This document shows positions 1 through 16,200 of a DNA stretch of 64,000 bases, piece by piece. The DNA is from Medicago truncatula (lineage: Eukaryota > Streptophyta > Magnoliopsida > Fabales > Fabaceae), in NCBI RefSeq assembly GCF_003473485.1, contig NC_053042.1:55887762-55951761 (forward strand). Direction: 5' to 3'. The translations under genes were made by a program, and so were the position numbers. Each line of letters opens with the position of its first letter. Position 1 is the stretch's first letter. Under the pieces are notes generated by a model. That model ran no database searches. It had not been told where the DNA came from and was given only the letters and a program-made list of their open reading frames with translations.

Positions 1-400
1 GGTATGTTATATGAATATTTTGTAATTATACGACGATTGTTTTGATTATTTTTAATTAAAAATGCATTCTATTACACCGTTGAGGAATGTTCAAAAGAGA
101 GTGTTGCTAGCGTTACTCTCACATGAAATCCCAAAAAACACAACCGTCATATAATTAAAAAAATATTTAATTATATGTTGTGAGTTCACGGTATGTCATG
201 TGTGCTTTTTAAATCCAACCGTTGATCACCAATCTTAAATGACATGTGACAAAGAGTTAACAGATTTTGCAAAATATTAACGGAGATGACCAAAATAGTA
301 AACAACATAAGATTTATGAGACTAAATTGAGACACTTTATAGTTAGAGGACCAAATTGAAAATAAAAAATAAGTTAAAGGACCAAATTATCTATTAAGCC
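1..400. repeat. Possible right arm of a transposon, cut by the window edge
   Basis: The stretch has phrases of the type 'accaaattgaaaataaaa' and 'ggaccaaattat' and ends in CTATTAAGCC at 391-400. That is the same TTAAGCC terminus as the four Mutator-type elements further right. No matching GGCTTAA start is visible before it, so the left end would lie outside the window. No target duplication can be tested. This is a guess by similarity of the terminus and style only. Confidence 0.3.
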
Positions 401-1284
401 TTTGAAAATTATTGTTTCTAATATTCTTATTTTTTTAATTTGCCTATAATTTTTTTTACGGAGTCTGTAATATTTGTTTAGTTGATATTATATTGACAAA
501 ATTACTTCTTACATTATGAAAAAACTATTTGAATTTTAAAATATATATATTTTAGTCTTTGTGTTGTAAAAGTTTAGTTTAGGGGACAATGAAATAACAA
601 AATTAATATGATTACATGATTGGGTCTTGTTATGTCTCTATTTTTTTTGCCTTAATTAGGAGTCAAGTTATCTACACGATGTTGCCTTACTTATTTATTG
701 ATAGATTGCTGCTAGCAATGAAGGTAGCCAAATATAAATTAAAGAAATAAGATAAAAAAAATATAGAGAGTACGGTCTTGATAATTTTTAGTGTTTGTTA
801 AGTTCTCTTTGTAGTTATTTAAGAGATTAAATAAACTTATCAGTGGTAGCTAAATATATATTATTGAGGTAACTAATTATTAAATATATTAACATAGTCA
901 AATAAAAATAATATTTTTGAGTAGCTTCACACAACTTTGCCCCTTATTGTGCCGCCTTATCATGACTCTTGCAGTTTTTACTACCACGAAGTCTGAGATA
1001 TCTTTTCCAACAATGGAAATTATGAAGACTAGGTTGAGAAACACGATGAAAGTTGAATTTCTGACAAATATCATGATAATTAATATTGAAAGAAAAGTCA
1101 ATACAAATAAAATATTAATTATGAGTATGTTATTGATTGCATCAAATCACTCGATGATTATAGTAGAGTTTATATTGAAAGAAAAATTAATACAAGTAAA
1201 GAATTTTGTTCTAATTTTGTGTCCTAATTTCCAAGTCCAACACATGATTTGGTGGAAATTCCCCAACCCTTTCACTGGAAGCAC
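401..1284. other. AT-rich intergenic DNA, nothing recognised
   Basis: The short reading frames here (for example around 917-1306) have no recognisable domain and no splice partners. Nothing else is supported. Confidence 0.5.
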
Positions 1285-1790
1285 TGTTTCACAAATCGAG
1301 TGTTAACTCGCCGAGTTTATCGAGTTTACGTTTTTAGGTACTGAAATCGTGTCAATTCGGAGGTAAATTCGATTTCTGGTAAAATCGAAATGTTTGACGA
1401 GTTCGACTCGAGTTAACTAGGGTAAACTCGAGTAAAATAGGAATGTAAGTCTAATTCTTTTTGATAGTTTTATTAACAACTTTAGGAACTTGTGAAGCTT
1501 ACTTTTTTGGATGGTTAAGACCGAAGAGACTTATGATTTTGCAAGTTTATTTTGTATTTTGATGTTTAATTGAATATAATGTTTTATTATGATGGTTGAA
1601 AACCTTTATAATTTAATCATATTTGCACTATTAGACTATTTACAATATTATATTAGTTTACATATGTCATGTAAATAATAAATTTTATTTAATTTTAATT
1701 TTAAATAAACTCGTACAAGTTCTCGAATCGAGTTTACCTGGACAAAACGAGTTGAGATAAACTCTCGAGTCGTAAAATCTTGATTGGAAG
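1285..1790. repeat. Repeat rich in GAGTTTAC/GTAAACTC motifs in both orientations
   Basis: The motifs CGAGTTTA, GAGTTAAC and TAAACTCGAG recur many times. The left part (1300-1440) and the right part (1705-1775) carry them in opposite orientation around an AT-rich centre. This looks like a non-autonomous DNA transposon with degenerate, sub-repeated ends. The exact ends and the target duplication could not be fixed. Confidence 0.45.
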
Positions 1791-1993
1791 GCACATAAAA
1801 TGTTCCTGCTATTATATTGTGTTTGGACCACTTTTATAAGTTGTACGGATTGGAGTTAAAAACAAAAGCCGTTCGAAGGGGGGTGTGAAAAAGTAGTAGA
1901 ATTTGTTTGTGGCCACTTCTATAAGATGAACGGTCATTTACAATCTTCTCTAGATCTAATCCTTTTCCAGCCAATCAAATACCATTTATCACC

Positions 1994-2042
1994 CACGTGG
2001 AACACTGGGCCCCACCCAACCACACCCCATCACACTTTATAA
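1994..2042 (+). promoter_or_regulatory. Promoter elements of the TIGR01589 gene: G-box, TGGGCC motif, TATA-like
   Basis: A perfect G-box (CACGTG, 1994-1999, within CCACGTGG) is followed by TGGGCC at 2006-2011 and a TATA-like TTTATAA at about 2036-2042. That is about 155 bp before the predicted ATG at 2194. G-boxes bind bZIP and bHLH factors, and GGGCC-type motifs bind TCP factors. The spacing suits a core promoter. Function is inferred from motifs only. Confidence 0.5.
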
Positions 2043-2193
2043 CATTCTTCTCAGTTTTCTTTCTACATATAGCATTTGCGCTAGTTAGTTAGTTAGTTCT
2101 ATCAAATATATTTATCAAGAACTAAGAATATATATTGTTACATTTAGTTGCAGACTACGTGCAATACCAAGACTCCAAGAGCTAGTTTAGGTC

Positions 2194-4240
2194 ATGGGGG
2201 ACTCGTCTTCTTCGGCTTCATACATTCACTTGGTATAGTTTCACACTATATATATTATATATATCTACTGTTATCATGTTATCTTCCATGCATTTTGACA
2301 AAAATTATTAATTTCTGCAACAAATTGCAAATATATAATTAGGTGCAGCACCTGATCGAAAAGTGTTTGATCTTTCACATGACTAAGGAAGAATGCATGG
2401 AAGCGCTCTCTAAACATGCAAATATAAATCCAATTATAACATCCACTGGTATCATTTTTAATTACTCTTCTTTCCATAACATTATTAACAACAAATACGT
2501 AATTATGGAAGCTTCTAGAAAACATGCACACATGCAATATCACATATACCCTCCGGTCACTAATATAAGCAAAAAAATTACATTTTAGGTTCATTCATTT
2601 AATGATGTATGTGGTCTATAATAAAGATCATCACTACTAAAAAAACAAAAATTAGTGAGGGAAATTTTGTGAGGGAAAACGTGAAATCCCTCTCTAATTC
2701 CGTCACTAAATTTTGCGACCATGAAATTTGTGAGGAATTTTATTTTTTCCGTCATTAATTTCCCTCGTTAATTTTGCTTTTTCTAGTAGTGCATGTGCAT
2801 CATTAAATGAATGAACCTAAAATATAGTTTTTTGCTTATATTAGTGACCAGAGGGTGTATACAGCACTTCTCGTGGCTTGAAAAACTCAAGTGATATTAC
2901 AAATTATACACATGCAATACATAGGCATATATATCTAGCTTTTGATTGATGTACACAATATTTACAAAGCTCTAAAATCTACTATTTTACTAAAAATGGA
3001 TCTTCAGACTTTTTCTGAATGTACATCTTAGAAGAATGTCACTTGATTGTTAACTATTACCAATTGGTGTCATGGCATGCATGCTTAAGAAGGTAGAAGA
3101 GCCAGTGATTTTCTTATATAGACAGTGTTTGTGATTACTTATACTAGTTTGTTAGATTGCGCGATCTAGGTTTTATAAGGTTGAAATTTGGTCTGGTAAA
3201 AAAACTCAAATCTTAGGTCTTACCTGTTGTCTGCAATAGATTTATTTTTAGGTTTGAGTCTAATATTTTTTATATTCTGGTACTTAAATGTCTTCATAAC
3301 GTCTTTAAATAAATAATTTAACATATCATTAAATACACTAACGAGTTAATAGCTTTATTATGATACTTAACCTCATATATTTTTACAAATGATCTATAAC
3401 ATTATGTTTTATAGTGAGTTTATGTGATATTGAATTTTTAATTTTAGTTTATAATGATATGTAGTTTACATATTGAAGAAAAAAATGTAAGGTAATAAAA
3501 AAATTAGCAAATTTATAATTCAATACAAAGTGTGAAATTTAATATAATAATAACAGTAATAAAAAAATTATTTGTATTTTACTTAATTAAGTAGGTCCGT
3601 CTAATATGTCTAAAAGATTTTTTTTATGATTTGTAATCTTTTTTTAGTTAAATAGACTTCTAAAAATAAAAGCTTTTACGTACCCTCCATTGTTTTCTTA
3701 GAAACCACACCTTTTCATATGGACAAATCCGAAAAATTTGTGTTTTTCAGTGTCTAGATGGATAAATCTAGGCGGTAGCAGTTTTTTAAAATCATTCATT
3801 ACTTATAACAATTTTCTATTGAAATGAAAGTATGATTTTCATCTAATGTAAACTAGGTCATAGGCCTCTGTCGATCAATTTCTCTCTGTTTTATTTTTAT
3901 TTTTAAAAGAATTGGTCGGTTTCTCTACTCTCATAGGTCTAATGTAGACTGGTTGTTTGATAAGACAAACAACCAAACACTAGCATGCGTGTGTGTGTGT
4001 TTTGAAATGAAATTACGTTGGAATATGAATATATCTATGAAACATGACGATCAATTAATGGAATAATGGATGAATGCAGTGTGGAATGAGCTAGAGAAGG
4101 TGAACAAGGAATTTTTTGAGCCATATAACATGAAGCCAAAGAATAGTAAAGAGATGATGATGATGATGTCCCAGGAAGAGACAACTCAGATGTTACAGAA
4201 GATGATCTCAGCTTCGGATTCCTCTAAAGGTGTCCCATAA
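2194..4240 (+). CDS. Small plant-specific protein with TIGR01589 domain, 101 aa, 3 exons
   Basis: I rebuilt three exons: 2194-2232, 2343-2448 and 4080-4240, joined at GT-AG introns. Phase closes to 306 nt (101 aa plus stop). The protein starts MGDSSSSASYIHLVQHLIEK. It then has the TIGR01589 core: CLIFHMTKEECMEALSKHA (exon 2) followed by WNELEKVNKEFFEPY and a methionine/glutamine-rich tail. TIGR01589 is a plant-only domain of about 50-60 residues with no established biochemical role, so none is given. The domain is essentially the whole protein. Intron 2 (1.6 kb) holds a nested pair of MITEs at 2549-2857. A G-box and a TATA-like motif lie upstream. Exons and family are well supported. The start is chosen because it is the first ATG in frame and gives the usual serine-rich N-terminus. 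Confidence 0.85.
2549..2857. mobile_element. Stowaway-type MITE, interrupted by a CACTA-type MITE
   Basis: The ends are inverted copies: CCCTCCGGTCACTAATATAA at the left and its near complement ending GAGGGTG at the right. Both are bordered by TA, the Stowaway target. The inner arms pair too (AGGTTCATTCATTTAATGAT against its complement). The arms resemble the uninterrupted element at 41180-41340, so both belong to one family. The element lies in intron 2 of the TIGR01589 gene. Confidence 0.75.
2632..2791. mobile_element. CACTA-type MITE (about 160 bp) nested in the Stowaway element
   Basis: The element starts CACTACTAAAAAA and ends TTTTCTAGTAGTG, a CACTA-type terminal inverted repeat. It is bordered on both sides by CAT (2629-2631 and 2792-2794), the 3-bp duplication expected for CACTA elements. 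Subterminal GTGAGGGAAA-like repeats occur in both orientations. It has no coding capacity. Confidence 0.78.
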
Positions 4241-5831
4241 TCAATCAACTCTTGAAAATTATATTATATATGACCAATTTAGGAACTTCCCATGCAACCA
4301 GCCAAAAAATTCAGAGAAAGGATCGTCCCTACTTTATTATTATCAAAACCTAGTGCTAGTAGTCTATGCGCAATTATCGTATGTGTTGTCATGTTGCTTC
4401 TCTACATTATTATGGTATTGTAGTTATCATGAATATAACAGAATGCCTTGCCAACCTTTGTAGTATAAATATTAAATAATATTCATGTCATGTCTATGTC
4501 TATATGATTTTTCGGAACAAATCAAATCATGCTATGCTCCTTCTATCTTTAGTGTGTGTGACTTAGAATTAGATTCATCTTTAATCCAAATTCTCAAGTG
4601 AGATTTTTAACACGTGTTTCGTCAAAGAAGAAGATATTAAGTGTATTAAACATTGTTTGGTATAATCCAGGAGTGATAAGGTGACTCGGTTGTTTGAGAG
4701 GAAATACAAAAGTTAGAATAATAATGTCATAAATTCAATTTCCCTCACTAATACTAATAGCAACGTGTCTTGAATTTATTATAAGTAGATCGGTAAATGT
4801 ATATGTTTTTAGAAAATTAAATTAATTATACGTAAATGAATATTTTTATAATTTTATTCTAAATTAATATGGTATCGTTTACTTTTTCATGTATATAATC
4901 TTGAATAAATTGTAAACAATTGGGTAACTTAAGTCTTGAAAGTTTCAGCAAAAAAGAAATTAACTCTTAGAAAGTCGATAGTTGCAATATGGGAGATGTA
5001 TTCGACACAGAAGAAACTTAAATGTGTTTGTTTCAAGTTATATTTGTTGATTTCTTATAATAAAATGATAGAAATATATATGTCTATATTTGTTACAAGT
5101 TTACTAAATTTTATTCCCGACGATAAAATGTTTCTGGGAATAGAAAGGGTGGGAATTAAGTTCACATTGAGATGTGAATAAATTTCTACATAGTTACCTA
5201 TTATAATTTCTATTTTTATGGTTTCTAAGAATATTACATTGGAATAAAATTCTCATCTTTATATTCCAAGGAATGTTATTCCTTAAAATAAATTTGGTAA
5301 ACTTAAAACAAATACACCATTAGGATATATATCGATTTTTAGGGTGCATTTATTAGGTTTTTATTATATTGTGGTGGATAGTATGAATTGGTTAGATTGT
5401 TATACTAGCTTTAAATCATCCTTATAAAACCGGTTTATAAGTTGAGGGGTGTCATTCATTATCATTTTTAATCACACATTTATGTAACAACAATGAAACA
5501 CAAAACAATCTATGTGAAACTTGGTTTTTTCAATAGCATTTGATACACACAGCAAAGAAACACAAACCAATCAAAACATTAAAGAACAAACCTGCAAGTT
5601 AGTAGGGAACTTTTTAAGTCACAAAACAACATTCTAGAAATTAATTTTCAAAAAGGATGATTTTTGGGGATTTTTTTTTTTTTTTTTAAAAAGGACAGGG
5701 ATGCATATAAAAATAGAGTGCAAATAGCAATCACACGGTAATAGCAAATGAAAGCTAGCTGGACGGTTAACCAGCCTGCTAAGGTGGAGTTTGTTTCCAA
5801 AATCCAAACCCAGCTGCAAGTTCATACAAAA
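4241..5831. other. Intergenic, AT-rich, no gene recognised
   Basis: The 81-residue frame at 4936-5181 is lysine-rich and matches nothing I know. A poly-T tract lies at 5672-5688. No other feature is supported. Confidence 0.5.
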
Positions 5832-5833
5832 GA

Positions 5834-5958
5834 GAATTGCTCTTCTCCCATCCAGTTTTGCTCATTCCCACTGATAAATACACCTGCGTGAGTTAACTCA
5901 CGCTCGGCTATTTTGATGGAAGTGAGCAAAAACAGATAGGAAAAGAGCGGTATTCCAT
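5834..5958. mobile_element. MITE copy with GAATTGCTCTT-type ends (copy 1)
   Basis: It starts GAATTGCTCTTCTCCC and ends GGAAAAGAGCGGTATTCC, imperfect inverted repeats. The centre carries GTGAGTTAACTCAC, a short palindrome. A related copy lies at 12713-12885 with the same ends and the same central GAGTTAA motifs. The class was not assigned and the target duplication is unclear. Confidence 0.5.
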
Positions 5959-6224
5959 ACAAAACAGAAACAGTAGTTGTTAGCTCTTGGCCACATGGGG
6001 AAAAACAGATGAATAAGTAGCTGGCTCAACTGGGAACAAATGAATATAATGCATAGGGTTATTATTATTTATTAGCCTATTGCATAGTTCAAACGCTCTG
6101 CTTTCTTCCAGCTCTAGTTACTTCAATAGCATAATTGACATGGTTCTAACTTCTGAGGTTAGTTTCTTGAAAAATGAGGGCTTTATGATTCGTCAAAACT
6201 CCAATCTTTGAAAGGGTTCCCATG

Positions 6225-6365
6225 TGATATTTTTTTTTAATAAACAAAGTGGAATGCACCGTCTGAAACTCAAAACACACAACTGTAAGATCCCAGGTTC
6301 GAACCCGGGTGAACGGTCCAACAACATCGGCATTGTCGTAGGTCTTACAGACTCCCACATGAATT
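6225..6365 (-). repeat. tRNA-B-box-like repeat, possible SINE or other element piece
   Basis: On the minus strand the core GGTTCGAACCTGGGATC matches a pol III B box and follows CCGTTCACCC. A poly-A-like tract (T run at 6232-6239 on plus) sits downstream on the minus strand. I see no convincing A box, so a functional tRNA is ruled out and SINE origin is only possible. Confidence 0.35.
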
Positions 6366-6847
6366 TAACTACAGCCATAATGTTGTCCCAAACATAAGAA
6401 ACTTAAAATCTTATATTATCTTGCACGATCAGTTCTCTACGTTACCATTGAGTAGCTTGAACAAGACGAAACAACTCAGTAGTCTAAAGTTTGTGGCGAT
6501 TAGGAAGTCATTCAGAAAAATCAAATTTTATACATGTCGTTTCTGACTGGCGAAAGATGCCTGCCATTACACCCTGGTGTTTTGGAACGGTCTCAACGCT
6601 CAAAATTTCACAGTTTAAAGCTTAAATCGACATTTCAACCAGCCAATGGATTAATAAAACACACTTCCCAATTCCCATCAACAAAACACACATAAACAAA
6701 CTACTTATTTATTATAGAGGAGATCAACACACTGCAAATTTCAATCCTTCAAAAGATAAGTTACAACATCCTATTCTTATTTCTTAATAATAATGCTCGA
6801 TCACAGTGCATGTCCGGTGTTCACTAAACTCGTAACTTCGAGCTACT

Positions 6848-10266
<3,419 letters not shown>

Positions 10267-12712
10267 TTGCGATGAAATCAATGTAAGCAACGTGAAATGA
10301 AATGGCGAATGTTTGTGTTTTATAATCTTTGTTCCAACCTTGTACGGTAAATGTGGGTCATTTTCTCATCCTAAAATCTGGACCACCATTCTAATTTCTA
10401 TGCGGTAATTTTTATTTTATTTTTAACACATTCAAACAATTTAAATAATTGCCATCACTCGATTACAATCAAACAATCTAGATTTTAAGTTTAATATTTT
10501 TGCATTAAAAAAAAAATTATATTGAAATATCAATCATCAAAAACTCAGTTAGACGATCATGATTGTGTTAAATGCTTTAATCTTCCAAAAAATGATGAGT
10601 TTGAACTAATAACCTCTTTATTGTGTTGATATCGTCCATGATCAAACTCTATGATTCCACAAATTTGTTACGTTAATCCAAGCCATCAAAGATTTACTTC
10701 ATCAATATTGACATGTCTACATCGCTTCCATTACTAAAAACTTATGTGTCATGTTGTATGGAGTGTGTATATCCTGATGCTAATTTGTTTATAAAAAGAA
10801 AAGTAAAATTACACAATTTATTCTTTAACTTAATTTCAAGTAATATTTTTATCCTTTATTTTGTTATTTTTTTTATTTCATCATTTATGTTATAATCAGA
10901 TAACATTTTAATCTCTTATCTTTTTCTTTTTTCAATTTAGTGACACGTTTTTTGTCATGCCATATTAACAGAACTGGTCGTTATCAATGACAAAAATGTG
11001 TTGGGTACTATTTTGATATTTTTATTCATGAGAAGAAAAAAGTATTAAATAATGATCCCGTGTTCCACGCCATGCCAGTAAAATTAAAATGTATTGAGCA
11101 CTATATATTGTCCAAGTTCCACCACACATTTACATGTAATTTCCTTCGCATAGGAAGAGGGGGGGAGGGTACCAGTGTGAGTGACCACATTTAAATGTAA
11201 TTTCTTTCGGTTGGAGTTGGACCCATCGATGACACAAACTCGCATTACATTTGCGTCAACATCAGATTAATAAAGCTACCGACATGTATAACACAAATTG
11301 CTTTAGATGACTAAATTAAGACATTTCTTAATAATTGCAGTTGGATCTAACATAATATTGTGAATAAGATTTATCCCCGCTTATAAATATTGTTTGATTA
11401 TCTTTTAATTTATATGAGACTTTTTAACATATACTTTCATCGTTTCACATCCAACATTGTTGAGTTTGATGCGTGTAATGAATGATAGATGGTCAGATAG
11501 CGGAGATAACTCAACAAATCTTAGATGAAATTTTAATATCATTTTAAGAATTACGATTGAGTCTAAACACTTAACATGCCATCTCTTATAAACATTTATC
11601 AATTATCTCTCAACCAATGCGAGACTCTTTCACAATATCATACTACCACCCCCAATACTTTGATTCTATCATAAATGGCAGACCTTAAATTTAAATGTTC
11701 GAAGTTTGAGTTCTTTTAGTCTTAAAGACAGATTGAAATATAAATATATTTTTATAAATAAAAAATAGCATAGTACCTACCCTACATAAAAACTCCGACG
11801 CTGTATGGATCGAGAGAACTATAAACTTTGTGAGAAAACTTTTACAAAGGTTTAAACTTGTCTTCGAAAAATCATTAAGAAAGAATGAAAACCGAATAAG
11901 GTTCCTTTCATTTTTTTCACAACCTAATTTAGTCTTTAACAAAATCAATATCAAACCAGACCTTGCTATTTTTAAATTGAGGATGATTAATGGATTATTT
12001 AGTTTTTCATATATATTACTTTTTGTAAAGGATTAAATTGAGTCCCTGAAAAATTATATAGGATCAAATTGGACCTTTACTCTTAAAAAAATATTTTGAC
12101 TTAATATGAAAGCCTGAGATTTCTTGGAACATGATTTTGTAAATATTAAAAACTACGATTTTGATGTTCACCTATGTAAAATAATAAGCATTGCATTATA
12201 TACACAAAATGATAGGTTCATATCAGGTACATTTGAAACTCCACATGTATTATGTCATATATTTTTAGTAATGATTTTTGTTTTAGGCAAAATGGATTAC
12301 ACGTTCCATCAATTTACATTCAAATAACGATTTAGTCTTTTATTTAAATTCAAACCCCAATTTCTGAACTCTACTGACTTGAGCGTCAGAGTGTCTGCAA
12401 GTACACACCTCATTCGGTCCAACGCTCACCGGAAGTACAAACTACCACCGTGAACCACCGCATTCAATCAAGCACCGATAGCCACCTTCAGATCAGGTAC
12501 GATCAGTTTGAGTAGTTCAATTGGTTTGATCTTAATGACTAAAATAATTGTTGAGTTAAAGATCTAAGAGTTATAGAAGACGATGAGTTAATGGTGATCA
12601 CTATTAAAATAAAATAATTTTGTTTCACCTATAAAACTATAACTTTTTTTAGGGCGTAAAAAATAACTTTTGAGGTGTATTACATTGCATAAGTTAATAT
12701 AAGAAAAAATGC
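10267..12712. other. Intergenic, AT-rich, no gene recognised
   Basis: Only short meaningless frames are present. A loose direct repeat of a CATTTA-ATGTAATTTC phrase occurs near 11125-11145 and 11185-11210. The phrases AAATTGAGTCCCTGAAAAA and CAAATTGGACC near 12030-12080 look like worn transposon sequence. Confidence 0.45.
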
Positions 12713-12885
12713 TCTTGTCCCTTTCAAAATTGTTCATTCCCTTACTTATGTCCAACATGAGTTAATTCACACTCAACTGTTTCCATGTGAGTTATCTCGC
12801 GCTGGACATTTTTTCAACGTAAGTTAACTTGCGTAAGCATGTGAATAAGAAAAAACAAAAGGGAGAAGAGCAATTTCCTAATACA
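12713..12885. mobile_element. MITE copy with GCTCTT-type ends (copy 2)
   Basis: It opens with TGCTCTTGTCCCTTT and closes with AAGGGAGAAGAGCAATT, inverted and imperfect. The middle has repeated GAGTTAA/GTTAACT motifs (ATGAGTTAATTCACA, GTAAGTTAACTTGCG). It is the same family as 5834-5958. Confidence 0.5.
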
Positions 12886-13279
12886 AGTCAAGTTGGGCTT
12901 ATCCCACTAGATTGGATGAAAATTGCTTTTCCTACTTCAATGTTTGCCTAGAAACACTATGAATTGACAAATCTAACCTCATCGTTAGTTAGTTGCCATC
13001 GGTTAATATACAACGGCAATTAGATACTTGACGACAGCTAACTGCCGTTGGGGTTATATTCATAATTTTATGGTGTTTCTCAGCAAACTTTGAAGTGGGA
13101 AAAGAAATTTAATATTGCTGGACCTAACAGTTTAGAAGTCCAATTTGGAAAGCTAAAATCCAATCCAATAAATAATAATAAATTAAAAAAAAAAAATTAA
13201 ACCTAGTGGCTATTGAATGCAGTTTTGGACCTAACAGCTTTGAACGCTAGCTAAACCTTGTTTACTTGCGACATTTCCC

Positions 13280-16200
13280 ATGGCGTTTTGTTTCACTGAA
13301 CTTGCTTCAAGCTTATTCGGCGCAGCTTATCGCAAACCCAAACCCTTCACTACTCTTCTTTCCACCAACACAAAAATCAAAAGAACTATTCATTTTCAAC
13401 CGTTAAACTCATCTCCAATTTCTACAATCTTCCTTAACAACAACCATCACAAACTCACTCGCCTCTCATCATCCACCTCATCTCCGCCTCAAACCACCGA
13501 TGACTCCGACGACGTCTCCACCGTTATTCCACCTGATAACCGCATTCCTGCCACCATCATCACCGGTTTTCTTGGTTCCGGCAAGGTATCATCATCATTT
13601 CTCTTATCCATTTCAATTCAATCATTTCACCGCTTAATCAATTTTGACTTTTGATTTCTACAGACAACACTGCTAAATCATATTCTCACAGCGGAGCATG
13701 GAAAACGAATTGCGGTTATTGAAAATGAGGTATGTTGAATTTGAATATCTATATGATTGTGATTGTGATTATTTCAGTGTTAATGTTTTGGTTTTATGTA
13801 TATGATTGTAGTTTGGTGAAATTGATATTGATGGTTCTTTAGTTGCTGCGAAAACGGCCGGTGCTGAAGATATTATGTTGTTGAACAATGGCTGTCTTTG
13901 CTGTACTGTGAGGGGTGATCTTGTTAGAATGATTTCTGAATTAGTCACTTCCAAGAAAGGAAAATTTGACCATATTGTTATTGAGACTACTGGTATGTAA
14001 CTAAGCAACTTCAAAATTCTTCATTGTGAAATGGAACTGCTTCTTAGGGTTTTAGTATCTAATATGATTTGACTGTTTGCATTAATACAGGTTTGGCGAA
14101 TCCAGCGCCGATAATCCAGACCTTTTATGCTGAGGATACTATTTTTAATGAAGTCAAGTTGGATGGTGTTGTCACTTTGGTTGATGCGAAACATGCTGGT
14201 TTGCATCTTGACGAGGTTAAGCCAAAAGGTGTGGTCAATGAGGCAGTAGAACAGATTGCATATGCTGATCGAATAATCGTAAATAAGGTATTTATGACTA
14301 ATTTATACTTATTTACAGGGTGGTTTTTAGTTTTTCGTTGATGAAAATTATGGATTGTCGAGAAAATGGGACATTGATTTAGATTTAGTAAATCGCTAAC
14401 TAAATAATGTACAGTATGGTTATGGTTATATATCCTTCCATATAGCGAATTTTGAATTATTCTAAAAATTCTACATCAAGTTATGGAATGAAATAAATAC
14501 TTTCTTTGTGCCGTTTGGATTAACTTCTCGCAAATCACTTCGGTGTTGTTAAATAGAGGCTATAGCACCGACACTATAGTACAAACAAAATGTTGGGAGA
14601 TAGCAGCTATAGCGGCGCTATAGCACTGTCGTGTAGTAGAATTTTAACAAACCGTTATTTTCCGCTATTCGCAATTGACAACACTGAAAACGGAAAAAGA
14701 AATATTAAAAGAATCTTAAGAAATATGACTTTTTTAAAGACATCTTTTCAAATAAGATATTAACTAACTTATTTTTATTTAAGAATGGCTTTTAGTCTGG
14801 GGTATAAAACATGGATTATTAAGAAAATAGTCTATTATTCTTAGACAGCGGAGCATAGGGATAGTAACCGACCCCAAAATTCCATAACGGGATAGCAGGA
14901 TGGCCATTATTTGAAACTTTCTTACATTCAATATTTCTACATGCATAAAAACTCAAACAATTACCTGTGACTGACAAGAAGAGGGGGAAAGTGACAGTAT
15001 TGTTTTGGAATTTACAATGGAAAAGTTTTAAAATAGCCAACCACAAAGCCCAACATTTAAATCTTAAGTTTTTTTTTGGAATTTCCCATCTAATTATGAG
15101 CTGCAGTACCATCTCACCGCATCACCAAACTGCTCTACTGCTATTGACTACACTATATTGCAGTATGGCCCCGGCTTGGTCTTTCTATGCATCTAATTCA
15201 AAATTATTCTTGAACTGAACTACGTAGTGTGCTGTGGAATGAAATGAATATTCTTTGTGCAAGATATAGATTCTATGGAACCGTCTGGTTAAAATTCTCA
15301 AAGAAATATTTATGGAAAAAGAAATGTTAAAAGAATATTACAATAAAAATGATTTTTTTTTTTTAAAAATAAACGTCTCATATGAAGTGGAATCAGTTTC
15401 TGCATCTGAAAAATATCTTATTTTACTTCTCCATGAACATCTATAAACTTTTAAGGATTTTCCTGCAAGTAATAGCCATAAACTTATTTTAACTGAGAAT
15501 CTTCTCTAAGCTAGTCGTTAAATACGCAACCTCAAAGCCCCAACATTTAAATCTTCACTGTTTTTGTACTTTTCAATTGTAATTTTTTTAAATACACAAC
15601 CTTAAAGCCCCAACATTTAAATCTTAAGGGAATTTTTTGGAATTTTCAATTTCATTAGGAGGTGCAGCACCATCTCGCCGCGACAACTATTGTTTCGACT
15701 ACTATAGCTTCCGTTGCGGCCACTACACCAAAATGCTCTGCTGCTATATGGTGCTATTGAATACTCTATATTGCAGTGTAGTTGACCTAGTCCTTCTACG
15801 CATTTAATTCAAAGTTATTATTGAACTGAACTATGTAGCGGGCTATGGAATGAAATGAATTCTTTGTTCTTTGTGCAAGATATATATTTTATGAAACTGT
15901 CTGGGTAGAATTCTCAAGAAACACTTGTGGTAAAAGAAATGTTAAATGAATCTTACAGTAATTATGAGCTTTTTAAAAACAGCTTCTCATATTAGTTGAA
16001 ATCAGTTTATGCATCCAAAATATATCTTATTTTACTTCTCCATTAACATCTATAAGCTTTTAAGGATTTTCATGCAAGTAATAGCCATAAACCTATTTTA
16101 ACTGGGAATCTTCTCAAAGTTAGACGTTAATACAAAGTGGTTCTTATAGTACTCTTCTCTATCTTGCACCAGACTGATCTTGTTGGCGAATCAGACATCA

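Noticed and set aside
917-1306. 129-residue frame at the left end
   Set aside because: No domain, no promoter, no codon bias, and it runs into repeat DNA.
6280-6315. tRNA gene from GGTTCGAACC
   Set aside because: No A box and no cloverleaf can be drawn around it.
13280-13654. 124-residue stand-alone protein
   Set aside because: It is exon 1 of the zinc GTPase reading into intron 1. Walker A completes only after splicing.
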